DNA of 64,000 nucleotides. Origin: Mortierella sp. BCC40632. Its lineage: Eukaryota > Mortierellomycota > Mortierellomycetes > Mortierellales > Mortierellaceae. The notes below the pieces were generated by a model. The model had not been told where the DNA came from, ran no database searches, and saw nothing but the letters and a program-made list of their open reading frames with translations. Where the stretch lies: contig WAEK01000014.1 in the NCBI GenBank assembly GCA_011634665.1, positions 62,001-126,000 of the forward strand, written 5' to 3'. Made by a program: the position numbers and the translations under genes. Shown here in pieces: positions 36,904 through 47,466 of the stretch. The first letter of the stretch is position 1. Each line of letters starts with the position of its first letter.

Positions 36904-37116
36904 CGACCAAAGGACAAGAATACACTGGATACACCTTTTAAAAAAAAAAAAAAAAAAAAAAATATACTTATAGTCTAGCAAAAAAAAAAAAAAAAACTCT
37001 AAACATGCTACAGTAGGCAATAAACAACGGCCGTATCACCTTTACTCTCATCTCTCGTATACTAATATACCAGTGATTAGACTTCGCCTGCTATCGCAGG
37101 CTCGTCCAATCCCTAG
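36904..37116. repeat. DIRS right terminal repeat
   Basis: The first part (36904 to about 37044) is the inverted copy of the left terminal repeat. The last roughly 72 bp, ending GGCTCGTCCAATCCCTAG, is not present at the left end but is complementary to 36770-36852. It includes a palindromic CCTGCTATCGCAGG hairpin. Confidence 0.9.
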
Positions 37117-38281
37117 ACTATATATTGTTTGCTTCGCTGTAGTTTCTGTGTCTTTGCAGTTCACTCGTTATGGGTAAAGCTCAAGGAGGGCAGGCCAGTG
37201 GGATCTCTGTCTTGTCGAGGGCCGAACAATCGCAATCGTTATCATAAGGAGGCACATATTAGAAAGGGGTAGAGATGAGGGAAGCGATAGGATGATGAGC
37301 AACTCAAGAGAGAACCAAGAGACATGGAGTCGCTATTGACTGACCGAACAAGAATTTAAGAAAAAATGGCCAAAAAAGCTTGTAGCACAGTCTTCAGGTC
37401 CACTTGACAAAATGCAATAGCATCTCATCCTTGCATCTCGTCTTGAACTATCAGGCGACTTCCTAATGTTCTCTAGTCTTCACCAATGAACACGAGACAT
37501 CCATTAGAGTGATGAGTGTAGACCTGAATGGCTCCTTCCCCCCTCATTCAAACAGATCTCCTTGAGTTCTCTCCAGCACCTTCACGACCTAATTGGATCT
37601 TGGAAACATTAGTCTGATACACCATATACAGTCCACTTTTCCAATCCGAGCCGATCCTAGTAGACGCATCTCCACGATAGAGTACCGAGAAGTCCGACCA
37701 GAGCCATTGGACAATCGACAACATTATCAGGACACGATGTCTTTTGGATAGAATGCATATTTGGTCTATTTTTTTTTTTTTTTTAGAAAATCACGAAACA
37801 ATCCTTGAGGCTTTGTGTAGCCATAAAATACACTCTCAACTGTGTCCTCAATATATATTTTTTTTCCGCAATAGCTTTGGCCTTTTCACCGGAATCTACA
37901 CGAGCCTCAAAAACAATATTCTTTACTCTTTCTTGGAATAGATGGCCCAGTCCCTAGAACAAAATTCTCACACGGACCATTGCAGAGACGAAACAAGAAA
38001 AAACACAGTTGTAGATCTGCAATATCAGAAGGATAGATCCCTTGAGACGAGTGTAAAAGTGGATCAAATGCTAAGAGACAGCTAAGAAGATGACTCGAGT
38101 CAAAGAAGAGATGAGAGAACCCTGCTCGAATATCCAAAGATCGTCTATTGTCGCACTGCCTCGATTCACTATTCCTTTCGTTGCTTAGTCAATGATGGAG
38201 TGGACAGTCGAGAGGTATTTTCCATTCAAAATTTATTCATTCTCGGATCCGTCCCTTCCTATCAGAATGTTGTCACGACTC
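37117..38281. repeat. array spacer 2, no supported gene
   Basis: The spacer resumes at the DIRS right junction and is nearly identical to 41889-43055 except for short homopolymer differences. It has a poly(T) run near 37770-37784. It lies upstream of gene copy 2 but is now separated from it by the DIRS element, so any promoter element here has been moved 4.3 kb away. Confidence 0.75.
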
Positions 38282-41200
38282 TTATTCAATCTGCGTATTG
38301 GATTGTGAAAAGAGTACAAAAAAGGTCTCTCTTCTGCCAGGTCCAATCATCCCCATGTTGTTCGGGTACATGCCCATGTCAGCTTTGTCAAAGGCTGTTT
38401 TGAGAACTGAAAGTATGTTCTCAGAGAATACACAATCAGCCAGTTTGAGCCCAGAGAGTGCTTGAAAGTCGATAGATGTCAGGAGTCGTTCCCAGGATCG
38501 GACTCCCATGTCGATATTCCTCAGCTCGACATTCAACTTTTGATGGTGGACCTTTTTCAAAGAATTTTGAGGAAGGAACAAAATAAGAAGATCGATCAGG
38601 TTCTCGATTTGCTTCCTTCTTTTGTAAGCCAACAAGGAGTTGCAAGGCTTGTCGGTATTTTGATAGTACTTGAAGTAGGCGAGATTTTGAAATGGCCATT
38701 CATTTCTCAACCCACTGTATCGGAACGGATAACGTAAGCCTGGCCCATCACTTTTAATAGTAATCTTGGTCGGTGGGGCCTCCAAGATACTCAGAAGCCA
38801 TCCCATAGTTTCAACGCTTTCAGTGGATGTATCGTTACGGACGACGATTTCTTGAACAGACAGGCCTGGGAATAGCTCGATAAACATTGGTATGATGCCT
38901 GAACCTATTTCGGTAACACGGCTGTCATCGGAGAATTTCCAAATCATATCATCGCCTCGAACATCGACAGTGAGTTCGTCAATACGTCCAACATCGACTC
39001 CAATTCTCCCGTTTTGAGTCCCTTCTAGAGTCCCTGAAGTAATGTGGCCATGATTGTAGTTGATGGTGGCTATAGTGTGGCGTTCATAATTTATCAGATT
39101 TATCGTTCTGAGTGGATGGTGGAGTGGAATATTACGGGCCATCTCTCTTAGGAAACCTGGGTATCTTTTCCTTTTGAGAACGCGGATATCCAGAGTCTCT
39201 AAATGTCGATTTTCCGAGAGAATACGATCCATTCCGTAGTCTAAAACAGTCTCTATATCGGCCACAAAGTGAACAAGATTCATTTTGGACCATATATCCA
39301 TGCTATGCCCCCATTTCTTGTAGTTGAAGATTTCGATTGACAAACGGTTTTCGAGGATTATGTCACCTGTAGAGTTTGGAGGACTCTCAGTTCTGGTAAG
39401 AGTAATCTCCAGATCTCTATTATTCATAATAATTTTGAAGTGCTTGACTCTTGGTAGAGCATCAAACAGATCAAGAATATCCTTGACTGTACATTGACCA
39501 TAGGAATGGAGCTCAAGGGACTGGAGAGTAGAATAATTTCTCCCTTGTGGGAGTCGACTGATCCTTTTGAAGAAGCCTGGGAAATAGGTCAGTTTCAATG
39601 ACTGGGTGCATCCATTTGTCATGATATCGATAAGCGGATCAAATTGTCGGCCCCTGTTAAGTATATCCCTCGCTGATGTGCGATAGAAATATGCATCGAA
39701 TTTAACATTGATGATGTTGCACACTCTGATTGTCGTCTCCAACAGTCGCAGGTCATCCATGGTAAGACCCCAATCTATCCAGATACGCAGGTCACTGACT
39801 CCTTGGATCCTCTGTAAGGTATCACAGAACTGCCGTAATTTTAAGCGCGAGTGAATTGAAATGATGACTGTTGACCTGCCCTGATCGTCAGAGCTGCAGG
39901 TATTATCGATAATGTCCTGAAGAGTCTTCTGTTCCGCGTCTTTGAAGTTCTCACGGTAGTGATCCTGACATATCCACTTCACACGGCCTTCGTTTGTCAA
40001 AACTCGGCGGAGGTCTCCAAAGGTCTGAGACGAGTCTTTGTGGAGATATTCTTCCAGCCGTCGCACATTTGTTCGTTCAAGTGCCTCAACATCGATTAAA
40101 TTGGACTGGCCTCCGCCTCCAGTAGTCACATCGGTTGGTTCGAGTCTGGACCGAAGGTTTGAGATGGCATCATCAATGAGGTCTCCAAGGTTCTCCTTGA
40201 AGTGTCGGACACTCTCTGAGGCGAGATCGACTTGTTCGGATATATCGGCTACTGCTAAGCTTGGGATTCCAGTAGCTACAGCAGATGTACCATACTTGAT
40301 CATCTGGAAGACATTCAGGATGTGAAGACCATACTCCTCGAGAAACTCTGTTGGTTGTTTGACATTGTAACCATCGTGTTTGGCAATGTGGATCTTGTGA
40401 GGAGTAAAGGGTGGATCGATTGTGGTGGGTAGACCACACTCGCATAGAAAGTAGAGTTTGAAGGGGACAGTGAATGGATCGAATGGGTTGGATGGATCGG
40501 ATGGTACTCCGAAACGAGACTCCTTTGGGAGGATGATGAATAGTCGAGGGATGGCATGAGTGGCATATTCCCACTCCCGAGCGAGGGTACTCTGGAGTCG
40601 GCCATGACTGACAAACAATAGATCAGGGTCTTGATGTTGTGGCATTCCTATGACTTCTTCTTGCGGCTCGACAGGAAGATCTTGATTTGAATCCAGTGCC
40701 TCCTGTTCGGTGTTGAGTTCGCCTTGGAGAGTACTTCTGTTGACAGTTGTAGTTGAGAGACCCGGTTGTTGGTCGACTGTGATGTCGATGATTCCGTTAG
40801 TTTGGTGTCTCTGACGATCTACATCACTCTGTAGACCTGAGCTGGTAGTCTCTTGTAAAGCACAGATGGTGTGCTGAGAGCTTGTAGGAGATACAGTTGT
40901 TCCTGTGGTCAAATGCATTGATCCTAGCTCTGTGTTTAGTTGAATTGGATTCTGTTGGTGTGGTTCGATGACGGTGAGGTGTTCGACTTGGTGGGCGAGG
41001 TTACTGATGCGAAGTGCTTCGTTCGAGTCCTGGTCTGAGTCTTGATGTTGACAGTCCACAATCACCTCTAGTATCTCATCTGGGTGAGCGGCAATCCTTC
41101 TTGGAACAAGTCTATTCGAGGTAAGAGATTGTGTACAGTGGCTTCGTTTGTCAATGACCAATGTCGAGTCGATGGAATCTGTTGATATCAAAGTGTCATG

Positions 41201-41477
41201 TCTTTCAAGGAACACACATGCTCGAATGACTCGAATAGCTCGAATAACTCGAATGACTCGAATGGCTCAAACTGTCAGTTCCTTACTCTTCCATGTCACT
41301 GCCACATTCGAATCCAATAGGTATGTCGTTCTTGAGGACACATATGACTCCTGGGAACAGCTGAGCAATAACATCCCACGGGATGACATTTTTGTTGGAA
41401 GCTGGATCGAACTCTGGTTGTATGATGGCTTCACTCTGAGGGACATCACGACATCGAAACAACTGTACTTGAGCCAT
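38282..41477 (-). CDS. LRR-array protein, copy 3
   Basis: Exons 41477-41287 and 41201-38282 give 1036 residues. It shares most of its variable region with copy 1 (RIGVDVGRIDELTVDVRGDD, YYQNTDKPCNSLLAYKRRK) but has private patches. Near residue 255 it has DLLFVSHGRLQSTLAREWEY where copies 1 and 2 have DRLVYSHDRYRGIFERRWEY, and it has LHSYGQCTVKDIL where copies 1 and 2 have LKHCGQCT. In the intron the acceptor reads GAAAG instead of the GATAG seen in the other three copies, so splicing may be weaker or shifted. Same domain order as copy 1: N-terminal module, Gln/Thr linker, FLCECG module, VKWICQDHYR motif, LRR-like repeats. Confidence 0.8.
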
Positions 41478-41888
41478 GAGCTGTCGATTTGAGTTGGCAG
41501 GTATAGAGGATGAGTAGAAGAAGGTATAGAGGATGAGTAGAAGAAGGTATAGAGGATGAGTAGAAGAAGGTATAGAGGATGAGTAGAAGAAGGTATAGAG
41601 GATGTATAGAAGGAGGTATACAGATATGAGGAGGACTACAAGAGGAGGAGGGGAGGAAATGAAAAGAAGGATTTGATTTTGGAAATTTTTGTCCACAAAA
41701 GTAGAGAACAAGGATTCGGCTGTTGCCAGACTGAAGAGCGCAAAAATAAATAGGGTTTAATTTACGCCTACATGATACATCCTCTGGCGCCGGTGAGCCC
41801 TCGATCTAGAATTCCATTCAACTCTGTTCTTCGTACTCTGATGTAGAAGGATAGGGATTACCTAACTTAAAGTAAGTCATGCATCCCA

Positions 41889-43055
41889 AGACTATATATT
41901 GTTTGCTTCGCTGTAGTTTCTGTGTCTTTGCAGTTCACTCGTTATGGGTAAAGCTCAAGGAGGGCAGGCCAGTGGGATCTCTGTCTTGTCGAGGGCCGAA
42001 CAATCGCAATCGTTATCATAAGGAGGCACATATTAGAAAGGGGTAGAGATGAGGGAAGCGATAGGATGATGAGCAACTCAAGAGAGAACCAAGAGACATG
42101 GAGTCGCTATTGACTGACCGAACAAGAATTTAAGAAAATGGCCACAAAAAAAGCTTGTAGCACAGTCTTCAGGTCCACTTGACAAAATGCAATAGCATCT
42201 CATCCTTGCATCTCGTCTTGAACTATCAGGCGACTTCCTAATGTTCTCTAGTCTTCACCAATGAACACGAGACATCCATTAGAGTGATGAGTGTAGACCT
42301 GAATGGCTCCTCCCCCCCTCATTCAAACAGATCTCCTTGAGTTCTCTCCAGCACCTTCACGACCTAATTGGATCTTGGAAACATTAGTCTGATACACCAT
42401 ATACAGTCCACTCTTTCCAATCCGAGCCGATCCTAGTAGACGCATCTCCACGATAGAGTACCGAGAAGTCCGACCAGAGCCATTGGACAATCGACAACAT
42501 TATCAGGACACGATGTCTTTTGGATAGAATGCATATTTGGTCTTTTTTTTTTTTTTTTAGAAAATCACGAAACAATCCTTGAGGCTTGTGTAGCCATAAA
42601 ATACACTCTCAACTGTGTCCTCAATATATATTTTTTTTTCCGCAATAGCTTTGGCCTTTTCACCGGAATCTACACGAGCCTCAAAAACAATATTCTTTAC
42701 TCTTTCTTGGAATAGATGGCCCAGTCCCTAGAACAAAATTCTCACACGGACCATTGCAGAGACGAAACAAGAAAAAACACAGTTGTAGATCTGCAATATC
42801 AGAAGGATAGATCCCTTGAGACGAGTGTAAAAGTGGATCAAATGCTAAGAGACAGCTAAGAAGATGACTCGAGTCAAAGAAGAGATGAGAGAACCCTGCT
42901 CGAATATCCAAAGATCGTCTATTGTCGCACTGCCTCGATTCACTATTCCTTTCGTTGCTTAGTCAATGATGGAGTGGACAGTCGAGAGGTATTTTCCATT
43001 CAAAATTTATTCATTCTCGGATCCGTCCCTTCCTATCAGAATGTTGTCACGACTC
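41889..43055. repeat. array spacer 3, no supported gene
   Basis: Spacer between gene copy 3 and gene copy 4, with the empty DIRS target at about 41880-41900 and a poly(T) run near 42542-42558. It is nearly identical to spacer 2. Confidence 0.75.
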
Positions 43056-46000
43056 TTATTCAATCTGCGTATTGGATTGTGAAAAGAGTACAAAAAAGGT
43101 CTCTCTTCTGCCAGGTCCAATCATCCCCATGTTGTTCGGGTACATGCCCATGTCAGCTTTGTCAAGGGCTGTTTTGAGAACTGAAAGTATGTTCTCAGAG
43201 AATATACAATCAGCCAGTTTGAGCTCAGAGAGTGCTTGAAAGTCGATGGATGTCAGGAGTCGTTCCCAGGATCGGACTCCCATGTCGATATTCCTCAGCT
43301 CGACATTCAACTTTTGATGGTGGACCTTTTTCAAAGAATTTTGAGGAAGGAACAAAATAAGAAGATCGATCAGGTTCTCGATTTGCTTCCTTCTTTTGTA
43401 AGCCAACAAGGAGTTGCAAGGCTTGTCGGTATTTTGATAGTACTTGAAGTAGGCGAGATTTTGAAATGGCCATTCATTTCTCAACCCATTATGTCTAAAC
43501 GGATAAATCAAGCCTGATCTGTTGCTTTTGAGAGTAATCTTGGTCGGTGGGGTTTTCAAGTTATCCAGAAGCCGGCTCAAGGTGTTAATGGTTTCCTTGT
43601 TTTCTAAGTCACTGGTGACTATTTCTTGAACAGACAGGCCTGGGAATACCTCGATAAACATTGGTATGATTCTTGTATCAGCTCCCCAAATGATTCTGAT
43701 ATTTTTGAATCCCCAACTGACACAATATCCTTGAACCTCCACTCTGAGTTCGTCAATAAGTCCGAGATCGACTTCAATAACCCCGCCTCGAGCCTTATAT
43801 AGAGTCCCTGAAGTAATATGACCATGATTGTAGTGGGTGGTAGCTACCAAGCGGTCATATTTCCTTCTCAGACTTATCTTTTTCAGATTTATCGTTCTGA
43901 GTGGATGGTGGAGTTGCTGAAGACTACAGACCACTTTTTGTAGGAAACCCGGGTATCCTCTCTTTGTGCCAACACAAATATCTAGAGTCTCTAATTGTCG
44001 ATTTTCTGAGAGAATACGATCCATTCCGTAGTCTAAAATAGCCTCTATATCGGACTCAAAGCGAACGAGATTCATTTCGAACCAAACATCCATGATCTGC
44101 CTCATTTTCTTGTAGTTGATGATTACGATTGATAGACAGTTCTCGAGAACTCTGTCACTTGTAGGGTCTGATGAATTTTCAGTCCTGGAAAGAGTGTTCT
44201 CCTTGTTCTCGCAATTACCCAAAATAATTTTGATATGCTTGACTCTCGGTAGAGCATCAAATAGATCAAGTATATCCCTAGTTGTACAATAGTCGTGGAA
44301 GCTGAGCTCTAGGAACTGGAGAGTAGAATAATTTCTTCCTTGCGGGAGTCGACTGATCCTTTTGAAAAAGCCTGGGAAAGAGATCAGGGTCAATGACTGG
44401 GTGCATCCATTTGTCATGATATCGATAAGTGGATCATACTGTCCCCTGCTGAATACATCCAATACTAGTTGGTTGATGTAACTTGTTGAAAAAATGACCT
44501 TGACAATGTTGCACACTCTGATTGTCGTCTCCAACAGTCGTAAATCATCCATGGAGACATTCCGTTTTAATCGAACATGCAGGTCATGGACCCCTCGGGT
44601 CCTCAGTAAGGCATCACAGAACTGCCTTATTTTTGAACGCGATCTAAGACCAATTAAAACCCATCCCTTAACTGGATCGAAATTACCATCATTTTCTTTG
44701 CATAAATCCTGAAGTTGTTCCTGTGCCACGTCTTTGAAGTTCTCACGGTAGTGATCCTGACATATCCACTTCACACGGCCTTCGTAGGTCACAACTCGGC
44801 GGAGGTCTCCAAGAGTCGGAGTCGAGTCTTTGTGAAGGTATGCTTCCAGCCGTCGCAGATCCGTATCTCCAAGTGCTTCAACATTGCTTAAATCAGACTG
44901 GCCTTCGTCTCCAGTAGTCGCATCAGTTGGTTCGAGTCTGGATCGAAGGTTTGAGATGGCACCATCAATGAGGTCCCCAAGGTTCTCCTTAAAGTGTCGG
45001 ACACTCTCTGAGGCGAGATCGACTTGTTCGGATATATCGGCTACTGCTAAGCTTGGGATTCCAGTAGCTACAGCAGCTGTACCATACTTGATCATCTGGA
45101 AGACATTCAGGATGTGAAGACCATACTCCTCGAGAAACTCGGTTGGTTGTTTGACATTGTAACCATCGTGTTTGGCAATGTGGATCTTGTGAGGAGTAAA
45201 GGGTGGATCGATTGTGGTGGGTAGACCACACTCGCATAGAAAGTAGAGTTTGAAGGGGACAGTGAATGGATCGAATGGGTTGGATGGATCGGATGGTACT
45301 CCGAAACGAGACTCCTTTGGGAGGATGATAAATAGTCGAGGGACGGCATGAGTGCCATATTCCCACCTCCGTTCGAAGCTACCCCGGTATCGGCCATGAC
45401 TGTAAACCAATCGATCAGGGTGTTGATGTTGTGGCATTCCTATGACTTCTTCTTGCGGCTCGACAGGAAGATCTTGATTTGAATCCAGTGCCTCCTGTTT
45501 GGTGTTGAGTTCACCTTGGAGAGTACTTCTGTTGACAGTTGTAGTTGAGAGACCCGGTTGTTGGTCGACTGTGATGTCGATGATTCCGTTAGTTTGGTGT
45601 CTCTGACGATCTACATCACTCTGTAGACCTGAGCTGGTAGTCTCTTGTAAAGCACAGATGGTGTGCTGAGAGCTTGTAGGAGATACAGTTGTTCCTGTGG
45701 TCAAATGCATTGATCCTAGCTCTGTGTTTAGTTGAATTGGATTCTGTTGGTGTGGTTCGATGACGGTGAGGTGTTCGACTTGGTGGGCGAGGTTACTGAT
45801 GCGAAGTGCTTCGTTCGAGTCCTGGTCTGAGTCTTGATGTTGACAGTCCACAATCACCTCTAGTATCTCATCTGGGTGAGCGGCAATCCTTCTTGGAACA
45901 AGTCTATTCGAGGTAAGAGATTGTGTACAGTGGCTTCGTTTGTCAATGACCAATGTCAAGTCGATGGAATCTGTTGATATCAAAGTGTCATGTCTATCAA

Positions 46001-46287
46001 GGAACACACATGCACGAATGGCTGGAATGGTTCGAATGGCTCGAATAGCTCGAATGGCTCGAATGACTCGAATGGTTCGAACTGTCAGTTCCTTACTCTT
46101 CCATGTCACTGCCACATTCGAATCCAACAGGTATGTCGTTCTTGAGGACACATATGACTCCAGGGAACAGCCGAGCAATAACATCCCACGGGATGACATA
46201 TCTGTTGGAAGTTGGATCGAACTCTGGTTGTATGATGGCTTCACTCTGAGGGACATCACGACATCGAAACAACTGTACTTGAGCCAT
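43056..46287 (-). CDS. LRR-array protein, copy 4 (most diverged)
   Basis: Exons 46287-46097 and 45993-43056 give 1042 residues. The N-terminal 330 residues are close to the other copies, but from about 400 to 880 it is clearly the most different member: CKENDGNFDPVKGWVLIGLR after the VKWICQDHYR motif, VRLKRNVSMDDLRLLETTIR, INQLVLDVFSRGQYDPLIDI, and an extra basic insertion (KKISLRRKYDRL) in the LRR-like region. From about residue 900 it abruptly returns to the copy-1/3 type (YYQNTDKPCNSLLAYKRRK), a sharp switch that suggests gene conversion. The intron is 103 bp instead of 85. A longer open frame runs upstream in a different frame because the expanded intron lacks stops there; I consider it fortuitous. 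Confidence 0.8.
45994..46096 (-). repeat. expanded 9-bp minisatellite in the copy-4 intron
   Basis: The intron holds about seven 9-mers of the ATTCGAGnC type, two more than in the other three copies; the 18-bp difference equals two units. Donor GTAAGG and acceptor GATAG are kept. Confidence 0.8.
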
Positions 46288-46676
46288 GAGCTGTCGATTT
46301 GAGTTGGCAGGTATAGAGGATGAGTAGAAGAAGGTATAGAGGATGAGTAGAAGAAGGTATAGAGGATGAGTAGAAGAAGGTATAGAGGATGTATAGAAGG
46401 AGGTATACAGATATGAGGAGGACTACAAGAGGAGGAGGGGAGGAAATGAAAAGAAGGATTTGATTTTGGAAATTTTGTCCACAAAAGTAGAGAACAAGGA
46501 TTCGGCTGTTGCCAGACTGAAGAGCGCAAAAATAAATAGGGTTTAATTTACGCCTACATGACACATCCTCTGGCGCCGGTGAGCCCTCGATCTAGAATTC
46601 CATTCAACTCTGTTCTTCGTACTCTGATTTAGAAGGATAGGGATTACCTAACGTAAAGTAGGTCATGCATCTCAAG

Positions 46677-47466
46677 ACTATACGTTGTTCATTTCGCTGT
46701 AGTTTCTGTGTCTTTGCAGTCTATCTGTAATAGGTAAAGCTCAAGGAGGGCAGGCCAGTGGGATCTCTGTCTTGTCGAAGGCCAAACAATCGCAATCGTT
46801 ATCATAAGGAGGCACATACTAGAAAGGGGTAGTGGTGAGGAAGAGAGCAAGATGATGAGCAGAACAAGAAGTTAAGAAGATGGCAACACAAAAAGCCTGT
46901 AGCGCAGTCTTCAGGGTCCACTTGACCAAATGCAATAGCATCTCCTCCTTGCATCTCGTCTTGAACTATCAGGCGACTTCCTAATGTTCTCTAGCCTTTA
47001 CCAATGAACATGAGACGTCTATCGGAGTAATGTATGCAGACCTGAATAACAAATAGATCTCCCTGAGTTGTCTCCATCGCCTTCACCACTTTTAGATCCA
47101 AGGAGAATTTTATCACATACTCTGTATAGAGTCCGCTCTTTCTAATCCAAGTCAAGCCTAGTAGTCACTTCTTCATAATGAATGCATAGAGAAAGACTCT
47201 TGACTATATATCTTCCAGCATCTTTTGGTTTTTTCTACGTTGTCCGATGTCGACCATAGTAAAAAAAAAAAAAAAAAAAAAGAAAGAAAGAAAGGACAGG
47301 ACGCAGGAAGGCCTCTGTTTCTCACGCCAAGGGTCGTGTAGTCTTAGTTTCTAGATCAGTAACAGAGAGCAGTATATTCTTCATGTGGAAGAGAGAGAAA
47401 ATGCTTTTCTTTTTCTCTTCCATATTTTTTTTTCTTTATGCCATTGATGCCTCTAGTGAATGTGGT
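46677..47466. other. decayed outer spacer and intergenic sequence
   Basis: The first roughly 500 bp is a diverged, partly deleted version of the array spacer; the similarity ends near 47200-47230 just before a poly(A)/GAAA tract (47261-47294). The rest is intergenic, with no supported gene. Confidence 0.6.

Larger units (their letters stand above)
32821..37116 (+). mobile_element. DIRS-type tyrosine-recombinase retrotransposon, coding regions decayed
   Basis: A 4296-bp element with the full DIRS layout: non-identical terminal parts, inverted repeats, Gag-like, RT/RNase H/methylase-like and tyrosine recombinase regions in plus orientation, and an internal complementary region. The boundaries are exact. 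The internal region is the complement of the left end joined to the complement of the right end, and the sister units keep the uninterrupted target. The left flank ends in CATCCCAAG and the right flank begins ACTATATATT, joined directly in copies 1 and 3. No target duplication is present, as expected for recombinase-mediated integration. The protein regions carry several frameshifts and stops, so the copy should not be autonomous. Confidence 0.95.
24270..47230 (-). repeat. tandem array of four 4.8-kb LRR gene units, one carrying a DIRS insertion
   Basis: Four direct repeats lie head to tail. The stop codons of the four genes are at 24492, 29252, 38282 and 43056. The spacing is 4760, 9030 (4734 plus the 4296-bp insertion) and 4774. 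Each unit is one minus-strand gene plus a spacer of about 1.2 kb upstream of it. The outer edges decay: left of 24410 the match to the spacer fades by about 24270, and right of 46680 it becomes patchy and is lost near 47200-47230. Spacer 37117-38281 is nearly identical to 41889-43055, and 28081-29251 is slightly more different, which suggests that the last duplication involved units 2-4. Confidence 0.93.

Noticed and set aside
45993..46529. Upstream extension of array copy 4 to a 1157-codon frame
   Set aside because: It reads exon 1 in the wrong frame and passes through the intron only because the expanded repeat lacks stops; the two-exon model fits all four copies.
24270..47230. CRISPR-like or phage-defence array
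   Set aside because: The repeats are 4.8-kb gene units and coding minisatellites in a eukaryotic genome; there are no short regularly spaced repeats with unique spacers.
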